The notes under the pieces: generated by a model
Database searches by the model: none
The model's input: the letters and a program-made list of their open reading frames with translations, nothing else
What the model was told of the DNA's origin: nothing
Part shown: piece after piece, positions 56,935-64,000 of the stretch
Layout of the letters: each line of letters starts with the position of its first letter
How positions within the stretch are numbered: position 1 is the stretch's first letter
Position numbers and translations under genes: made by a program
Origin: Coenobita brevimanus
Taxonomy: Eukaryota; Arthropoda; Malacostraca; Decapoda; Coenobitidae
DNA length: 64,000 nt
Assembly (NCBI GenBank): GCA_032717465.1
Contig: CM064665.1
Span: 23,606,088 to 23,670,087 of the forward strand
Reading direction: 5' to 3'

Positions 56935-58065
56935 TACTTAGTCTTTGTTTCTTTCTTTAGCTTTTATGTTTCCTTCTGTTTTCCTTTTAACTTGTCATGC
57001 TTTATCGTTTTTCTTCTATTTTTTTCTTTCTTTAATTATTCTGTCCTCCATTCGTTCCTTTTCTCTTCTCCTCTCCTTATCTCCTCAATTTTCTATTTTC
57101 TTCCCCAATTTGCTTGTATGATTTTTATCTTTTTTACCTTCCCCTCTTTTCACTCGCGTCCCCAGACTGATCTGACGCGCCAAGAAGACGAACTCCCGAC
57201 ATGTGACACTTATGCTAAGTTTGTCGTCTTTCACGTTCATAATTTTCTCTCGGTCTTCTTTCATTAATTTCTTGTCTTTATTTTTCCTGTTTCTTCTTGT
57301 TTTCTTTTCTTCTTTCTCTTTCTAGTTTTTCCATCTTTCTTTCCGTTATTCTTACCCTGTTAAGTTTCTGTTATTTTACTTCTTTCTTTCTTTCATGCAC
57401 CTCAACACACGTTTAATTTTCTTTCTTTCACTCCTCTTTTTCTCTCTTTCTTACGCCGTTTTTATTATAACAAACTTTTACCCCTCCCTCTCTTCGTTTA
57501 GCCTTTCTAACCCTTTTTCCAGTGTATCACTATTTGTCTTTGCTTCTTGTACTTCCTCAGTTATTTCCTTCATCATTTTACTTTCTTTTTCTTTCCTGGC
57601 TTCTTTTTCTTTCATATTTCCTCCATGCACGTGAAACTTTGGGTTTTCTCTTCCTTCTTTAGCTGACTGCTCTTTTCTGCCATTCTTTCTTATGCTGTTT
57701 TTCTTTTCTTTACATTTCTTCCTCTCTTTATTCCCTTTTTACTTATTTGTTGTCGTTTATTTTTTTCTCATTTTATTTAGTCATATGCTGTTCTTCTTTC
57801 ACGCTTTTCCATGCATTTCTTTTTCTCTGTTTCAAATTTTTCTTTATATACATTTTATTTAATTTTCTGTTATCCATTGTTCTTTCTTCACCTTTTATCA
57901 TTTTCCTTTATCATTCCTTTCCTCTTTCTTTCTTTCTCTTTCATCTCTCTCATTTTTATCTTTTCATTACTTCTCCCATTATAGCCTTTCTCCTTATATC
58001 TCCGATTCTTTTCTTCAATCTTTCGTTCTTTCCCTTCTCATCCTGTCTTCCGTTTCTTTTTCAAA
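56935..58065 (+). repeat. 1.1-kb pyrimidine-rich (T/C) tract
   Basis: The plus strand is dominated by TTTC/TTCC runs for more than 1 kb. All hydrophobic open frames here (Phe/Ser/Leu-rich) follow from composition and are not genes. Confidence 0.75.
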
Positions 58066-58135
58066 GCTAAAAAGGAAGGGATGGGGCAGGAGAAGCAATA
58101 ACGATAACAATGGATGGAAAACGAAGACTTTCAGG

Positions 58136-58138
<3 letters not shown>

Positions 58139-58191
<53 letters not shown>
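58139..58191. repeat. (CA)n microsatellite
   Basis: A second (CA)n tract is at about 58588-58629. Confidence 0.9.
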
Positions 58192-58193
<2 letters not shown>

Positions 58194-58585
58194 GAAAAAA
58201 ATAGACACAACAAAAATGCTGGAACACAAAGGAACAAGGACAACCTGAAAAGAACAAAGTAAAAACTACGAAGGTAAAGAAAAGAAAGTGTCAAATTGAA
58301 AAGAATAGGAAATTAAAGGAGCAAACTGGAAACACCAAACATGAGAAGAGTTGCAACCGAATTGAAATTTAGCAGTTGAGAGAATGACATCATCTCATAT
58401 GCATTATGAAACAGTTTGGTGTGACTAGCGAGGTGGAGCTGTGAAGCGTGAAGTCTTGAACGATGAGTCCTTGGATCTGATACATAACTTTACAGTGTGA
58501 TCTGCTTAACAGTTCTCCAGCTTTATTTTCTCTTTTCTGGGTTTAGATCTCTCCCAGCTCAATAGAAATGCTCCTGTATCTTGGG

Positions 58586-58630
<45 letters not shown>

Positions 58631-59590
58631 CTTATAAGACAAAGACATACAGTAGTCCTTTCCATTTTTTATAAGTCAAGGAATCACTGAAAACAAGCCT
58701 CTCTCGTTGTTTAGTTGCAGTCAGTAGTCTTTTTACACATCTATTGTATGGTTTCGAAAAGATGACACAAGAATACAACCATTCCAACTGGGATAGATGG
58801 TTTATAGTAATGGACGCGAGTTACTGAGCAGGCACTCTTTTTCTGATGAGTCAATGTTTTCCCCTGAATTACAACGTGCAACAGTCACTGTGGCATTCAG
58901 GTCCAAAACTGTACTGGTGAGTGAGGAGAGACTAAGGGAAAACAAACTTAGTCCAGGCGTCTGACATGTCCAGCTGAACTTACTTTCTTCTACAACTGAA
59001 CGTGACAACCAATGGACCACTAGTTTCTACTACCCCAGCCCCTGCTTGATTACTGCTGATTAGTGTAGCAAGATGCCACTGGGTTTTGATTTAGTTTGAA
59101 GGTTCAATCATATGATTATCAAATTCATCCAAACCGATTAAATAATAGTTATTAATTTAACAAGATTTGTCTCATTTATATTATCCTGTTAAGTTGATTT
59201 CTCCCCAACAGATTCAATAAAAAATACTATTACAAAGCAAATGTGTCACACTCACTTATTTGCTTACTTGTTCCAGGTCTGTAAAAAGCTTCAGATTAAT
59301 GGACCAGAGCTTCTGTAAGTAGGTATTTTAAGCATAAATATTTTTATGTGGAAGCTAAATTAGTATGCATTTATTTCTTTAAAGTTCTGACAACGGTTCG
59401 AGACAATATAAAAGTAAATATTGGTAATGACTGTACATGGCACATTAAAAAAAAAAAAAAAAAAAAAAAGAAAGAAAACGGGAATTATATCACATTTCCT
59501 ATTAGCTGGGCATCACGCTGATCAAACCTTTCTGCCGGAGACGTCATTTCTAATTCATTCTTTCCTCCAGATGGTGTTATTAGACTCCAT
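58192..59590. other. No recognisable gene
   Basis: It contains (CA)n at 58588-58629 and a poly(A) run at about 59450-59469. No coding frame supported. Confidence 0.5.
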
Positions 59591-60330
59591 CTGAAGAGCT
59601 TAGATATAGAGCTTGTTAGCCCTTCCTCATACTATAGGTCTTTCCGAAGTTTAACATAATCGTCTGGTGGTAGCTTGGTCAAAAGAAGACTAACCTCAAC
59701 GTCGTTAAGGGATGACTCAAAACATGGTAGCACACTTTGATAGTAAAATGTTTGATACAACACTTCATGAACATTATATCCTCGCTTCCCATCTTTTCGG
59801 TGATATACCTGCCAAAATGAGTTCAGACACGCTTATCCGACACAGTCTCGAACCCAAATGAGGCACAGCAATCAGATACCATGGCTCAAATAGGTCAGAC
59901 AGTTATTTGGCTGGTTGCATTCGCAGTCTTGGATGTGTAAAGGAATTCATGTGGGTAACTGTACAGTACATGACATATATGAAACATAACCTGGTGAATA
60001 ACAAGATGGAAAATAAATGTTCAGAGCAACAGATTATTTAATCTGTATGTCATCCTTTCAGTTATATATTATAACTGTTAACCGTTTTAGCTCAAGAACG
60101 TCATTTATACTGAGTATGAGAGCTGTTATAAGTTTACACCGATTAGAACTGTTGTTATTAATTCGTTACTTTTTATGCGGCATTGAGTTAACTTATCGAA
60201 CTGGTGGGTTAGGAAACAGTCTTTGTTAACCCTTTCGTTGTAAGGCATCATTCCATTAACCCATTCACTGCTATAGATAATTCTGAAGCTAAATAACATA
60301 GCTAAGACGTAGCAAGAATGTACTTAAATA
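59591..60330 (+). repeat. Further units of the dispersed satellite-like repeat
   Basis: At 59600-59690: GGTCTTTCCGAAGTTTAACA and TAATCGTCTGGTGGTAGC. At 60225-60325: GTTAACCCTTTCGTTGTAAGG, TTAACCCATTCACTGC and GACGTAGCAAGAATG. Same orientation as the copies near 6.4, 10.1, 11.2, 36.5 and 38.4 kb. Confidence 0.55.
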
Positions 60331-61513
60331 ATACGTTCATTCCTAGTGCCAAGGTGTACATCTTTGTGTAATGTATTACTGACCTTTCCATTTGGAGGGT
60401 ATGAAGTTCACATTTGTGGTTCCTATATAATGTGAATACCTCAGTGCTATCCAACATGAGAACGTTCAGCATAATCACGTATTTTCACTTTATTCCTGAC
60501 CCCTCCCGACGGTTTTTTTCGGCATTAGATGTCTTTCGAAACTGACGAGTCTGATGAAACCTACTTTAATCCTGTCACTATCTGAGTGCTCGCCAAACTA
60601 GAAAAAGATTGTCTCGTAGAAGCAAGACCAACATATTATTAACGCCCTTGGGCTACAGGGATTCCTGGTCACTAATTCAGTAATAATTACCGAATTCAGA
60701 ATCAGGCTGGTATTTATTAAAACGTAACTGTAGCTGCACAATGCCAGCTTTATATATCCATGAGACGATGTTACTTCTGGATCACGTAATTCCTTCATGA
60801 CCCCTAAACACCCCGGAGCTACGGTGTCCTGACGTCAGTGGGCCTACATACCTGACAAAGGATGAGACGCTTTATCTAAATGCCTTCGCTAAACATCAAG
60901 GGGATTTCTGGATGAAGGGGTCAGGGGGGATTATTTCCCTGTTATAACTTCCAGGGGCAGAAAAGTTTTTAACTTATGCCAGTCAAGTACATGGGATCAT
61001 TAACTTAGACAATAATACTGCTCAGTCATAGTCTTCCCTTAGAACACGACACGCAACACCGGATTTTACAAGACGGTCCCGTATTTGAACTGGTGGGTGA
61101 ACAAAGACAACAAGGAAAAGAACACAGCCCAACAATATACCAGTCCGAGAATCGAACTGGAGTTCCAGTTGTCCTAGGCAATTGACAAAGCAGTATGTCC
61201 TCTCATTCCTTCAGTTGCATGCTGGATGTGCCAGCCTATACACCACATTCTCCATCTCTCCAGGTTTGGCGTTCCAACCACAAGACCCTCATGCGTTGGT
61301 GAAAAGTCCCTGATGTGGTAATCGGCCCCTAGGCGAGGTGTTGAGGACTTGCTTCAATGGATTCAGTCTGGTGAAAGGGCTGATAAGATCAAAGAGGCAG
61401 AAGAGTAACAAAGAACTAACACCTTGCCGGAAATATCAACATATCATATCAAAGAAAAAGCATGAAAGACGAAAGAGCAAAGTCATTACTGGCAGTGTTT
61501 AAAGTACCCCTTA
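60331..61513. other. No recognisable gene; weak SINE-like remnant
   Basis: On the minus strand at about 61140-61205, CTCCAGTTCGATTCTCGG is a B-box-like sequence but no A-box is clear. The right edge is the TTA target duplication (61511-61513) of the Harbinger element. Confidence 0.4.
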
Positions 61514-62516
61514 GGCTAGCTTCACACGAGCGGTTTTTTCCCGCGCGGTTTTCCCGCGCGGTTTAGAAATCAATGAAGTTCAATGAGGCCCTTCACACGC
61601 TGCCCGCGCGGCTTAATTCCCGCGCAGCAATGATTTACCAGCCGCACTCACTGCCAACCCGCGCGGCGGCAGGCGGTTTGGAATACTCTAGAAGTTTATG
61701 GAGCCCTTCAGACGGGCGGTTTTTCCCCGAGCCGCCGAGCGGCAGTCGTGGTTCATCTGTGGCAGAGGTGGTGTGCTGCTCTTCTGCTGTCATTTTGTAA
61801 TCGACCAAATATTAAAGATAGCACACCCAATCTAGCATCTATAATTACCTGTCATAATTATATGGATATAGATTAATTCATTTACTTATTTTTTTACTAT
61901 TCATGCGGGTATATACTCGCATTACTCCCACTTTCCATGTTCAACGGAATTACTTTCTCATGCATAACCATTGCAAATCAGTTCCACTTCCCGGTTACCT
62001 ATATAAAGGCAAATAAAGTTACTGTGCTACATATTACTTTTTCACTTACCTTACACTTACACTTACCTCACAGTCAGTGCAACAGCTTCTTCAGGAGAAA
62101 TGGATGATCTCATAACTGTGTCTTGCCTTATAATACCATCTTTCAGTTTGCTCACAAGTTCTTCAAATGTAGGAGATGACATGCGAAAATAATTGAAGAA
62201 CTTTTCTTCATCAGCTTTCAGCTCAGATTATATCGTGTAGAATGCTCCTTGAAGGAGCCTAGAGCTGTTTATTGGGTGGGTCCACCATTTACGTTGTCTC
62301 TTCTTTTTTAACACCTTGTTCATTAAGTACACATAAATCACTCCCTTCTTTACGTCCTCCATCTCGAGCAAATACCGACAAACTGAGAGGTATTCTGTGC
62401 ACTGCTGCATACGAACCGCGCGGGAAAAAACCGCTCGTGTGAAGACATGCCTCTTGTACACCCACCCTCGCTGCCATACTTCCGCGCGGGAAAAAAACGC
62501 TCGTGTGAAGCGAGCC
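61514..62516. mobile_element. PIF/Harbinger-type transposon derivative (1003 bp)
   Basis: Ends are inverted repeats of about 35 bp (GGCTAGCTTCACACGAGCGG... on the left; the right end reads GGCTCGCTTCACACGAGCG on the minus strand), each followed by TTTTTCCCGCGCGG. TTA is duplicated at 61511-61513 and 62517-62519, the PIF/Harbinger signature. The right end holds a second, internal copy of the terminal motif (about 62410-62440), and the left end repeats CCCGCGCGG several times. The interior carries a transposase exon fragment on the minus strand. Too short to encode both Harbinger proteins, so non-autonomous. Confidence 0.85.
62061..62362 (-). pseudogene. Harbinger-type transposase N-terminal exon fragment
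   Basis: Starting at ATG 62362-62360, the minus strand reads MEDVKKGVIYVYLMNKV, KKKRQRKWWTHPINSSR, LLQGAFYTI, stop (62228-62230), then SELKADEEKFFNYFRMS, SPTFEELVSKLKDG and SPEEAVALTVR. The order RxWWxHPxN, GxFxxxxxELxxDEEKFxxYFRMS and F-EL matches the N-terminal part of PIF/Harbinger (HARBI1-like) transposases. It ends at a consensus donor, AG followed by GTAAGTG, at about 62061-62068, so the parent gene had an intron here. The catalytic domain is missing and one stop codon interrupts it. It would not be functional. Confidence 0.75.
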
Positions 62517-62778
62517 TTAAGACCGCAATTATTTCAGGCAGGATACCTCCCACAACCGCAATTCGGGGGTGTTTTGGCGACTTTCACCAAGGGCAAACTG
62601 ATCGTGTTCTGGCTAAAGAGGAAGATTTTACACATCTGACAACGCAATCCACACCCCCGTAGGCCTAATGGTTACCGCACAATCACGCGTCAAAGTAAAA
62701 AAAAGTTTACAATAGTTACCACTCGAAAACAATCGAAAACTTGACAGTTTTGATTACCTAATTTTCTTATTGAGATAG

Positions 62779-63180
62779 GTAATTTCAAAGTGTTTTGTCA
62801 CACCAACCATGAGAACAGGTGTATGTAGGTGTGGGGAGGCTACTAGGCTGTGGGGAGATAAAGTAGGCTGTGGAGAGTAGGCCTATAGGTACGGGGGTTG
62901 GAAAAATAATTAACTTTTTGCATGAAAAGAAAGCACTTCAGAGTGTTCCGTAACATCTACCATGAAAACAGGTGTGTATGTAGGTGTGGGGAGATAACTA
63001 CTGTGGGGAGTAGGCCTACAAGGCCATGCTGGAACGTGGTGAGAAAAATTTCGGCAACAACCAGATTCACTTGTGGCAACCCTTCATTTCAATGGGATTT
63101 TCATAGCAATCATGAAAACAGGTGTGTATGTAGGTGTGGGGAGATAAAACAGGTGTGATGAGTAGCCCTGCAAGGCCTCA
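62779..63180 (+). repeat. Three tandem units of ~153 bp
   Basis: ACCATGAGAACAGGTGTATG (62807), ACCATGAAAACAGGTGTGTA (62959) and ATCATGAAAACAGGTGTGTA (63110), each followed by TGTAGGTGTGGGGAG and GTAGGCCTRYARGG-type sequence. It is non-coding. Confidence 0.75.
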
Positions 63181-64000
63181 TAGTCATTCAAAAACTAACA
63201 CAGACATATATAAGTGTTTATAACCATCAAGGACATCAAAATAAAGCTGAATAATGTTATAAATGCATGCATATGAAAGGGAAAAAAGGAAAGCAATAAT
63301 TTGTTTCCGATTTCTCCTTTTACTGTCCTAACTTATCATTACATTTATTACACTTATTACACATTTATCACACTTACCATTACAATTATCACGTTATCAT
63401 TACACTTTATCACACTTATGATTACAATTTCTGCAACAACCTGATACCTCTCGGGGGACCGTAGGGGGTTGGAAGGGTAGTGACGGACAAGGAGGGAGGG
63501 ATGGGGTGGGGTTTGGCTGGGACACAAGGCTAGCAGGGCGGGAGGAGGGGCGAGAGTGGGTGGGAAGGGACACAGGTGGTGGTGGGAGGAGAGATCCAGG
63601 TGCGTGGAGGGGTGGGAGAGTGAGGGAGTGTAGTAGAGGGTGGCATGGAGGCGGCCGAGAGGGGGGTGCCCCCCCCCCCTCACGCCACCTCAGGGGTGAG
63701 TTCTCATTGGCCTGAAGCCATGTACGTCATAATAGGGGCGGAAGAAGCGCTCCGCAGTTTTTAACAGGTCTTGCTCTGTTGATGCAATTAGGCATTTTGG
63801 CATAAGCCTCAAGTCACATAAATTGATGCGAATAGGCTTTAAGTGCCATCATTACAAGAGGACGTCATTTGCTTAATATAATCTTAAGTTCTGGGACGTA
63901 GTACATTTCACCCTACTAATGAGGCAAGTAGATATGGCCTACGTTGCAAGTTTATCTTGTCCAACCTGAAGAAGGCAGACAAATTTGGCTTAGAATGTAA
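63181..64000. other. No recognisable gene; G-rich tract
   Basis: A G-rich block (GGGAGGG, GGTGGTGGGAGG) runs about 63450-63665 and is followed by a C10 run at 63671-63680. Gly/Arg-rich open frames here follow from composition. Confidence 0.5.

Overview
The window is eukaryotic intergenic DNA, most like a large, repeat-rich arthropod genome and probably a decapod crustacean. The evidence is the very high density of long dinucleotide microsatellites, the mixture of RTE-like LINEs, tRNA-derived SINEs and cut-and-paste DNA transposons, a Ty3/Gypsy LTR element, and the absence of any recognisable host gene with exons. The species assignment is inference. No bacterial operon, rRNA, CRISPR array or functional tRNA gene was seen.

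Layout. 1-4064 is the 3' part of an LTR retrotransposon whose 5' end lies outside the window. 4.1-15.7 kb is decayed repeat DNA: ATCC minisatellite, a ~142-bp tandem repeat interrupted by a LINE 3' remnant, degenerate minisatellites and copies of a dispersed satellite-like motif. 17232-23556 is a complete second copy of the same retrotransposon, with 792-bp LTRs that read as identical, an ACAG target duplication and one uninterrupted gag-pol frame. Its pol order is protease, integrase, reverse transcriptase, RNase H. Integrase before RT is unusual for Ty3/Gypsy and matches the Gmr1-type arrangement. 24.8-33.7 kb holds a piggyBac-like MITE, two copies of a ~180-bp MITE sitting inside (TA)n tracts, a broken intronless transposase-like gene (28614-30537), and a nearly complete but inactivated RTE-type LINE on the minus strand (31037-33195).

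33.8-46.3 kb holds local duplications and, at 39395-43322, a very large imperfect palindrome (arms of almost 2 kb around a ~93-bp loop). A SINE has inserted in one arm only. 46.7-53.5 kb carries another SINE, a minus-strand LINE remnant, a head-to-head pair of related exon-like sequences and a 261-bp hAT MITE with a perfect 8-bp target duplication. 53.7-55.8 kb is a dispersed GGTCAAGG-type repeat (second copy at 16.3-17.0 kb) into which a 1043-bp hAT derivative has jumped. 61514-62516 is a PIF/Harbinger derivative with TTA duplications, doubled end sequence and a transposase exon fragment.

The only apparently intact protein-coding gene is gag-pol at 18105-22703. The copy at the left edge is open as far as it is visible. 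All other coding similarity is in degraded transposons. The non-autonomous elements (SINEs, MITEs, deleted hAT and Harbinger copies) would depend on enzymes encoded elsewhere. All calls were made by eye. Identities and boundaries are approximate unless a target duplication or terminal repeat fixes them.
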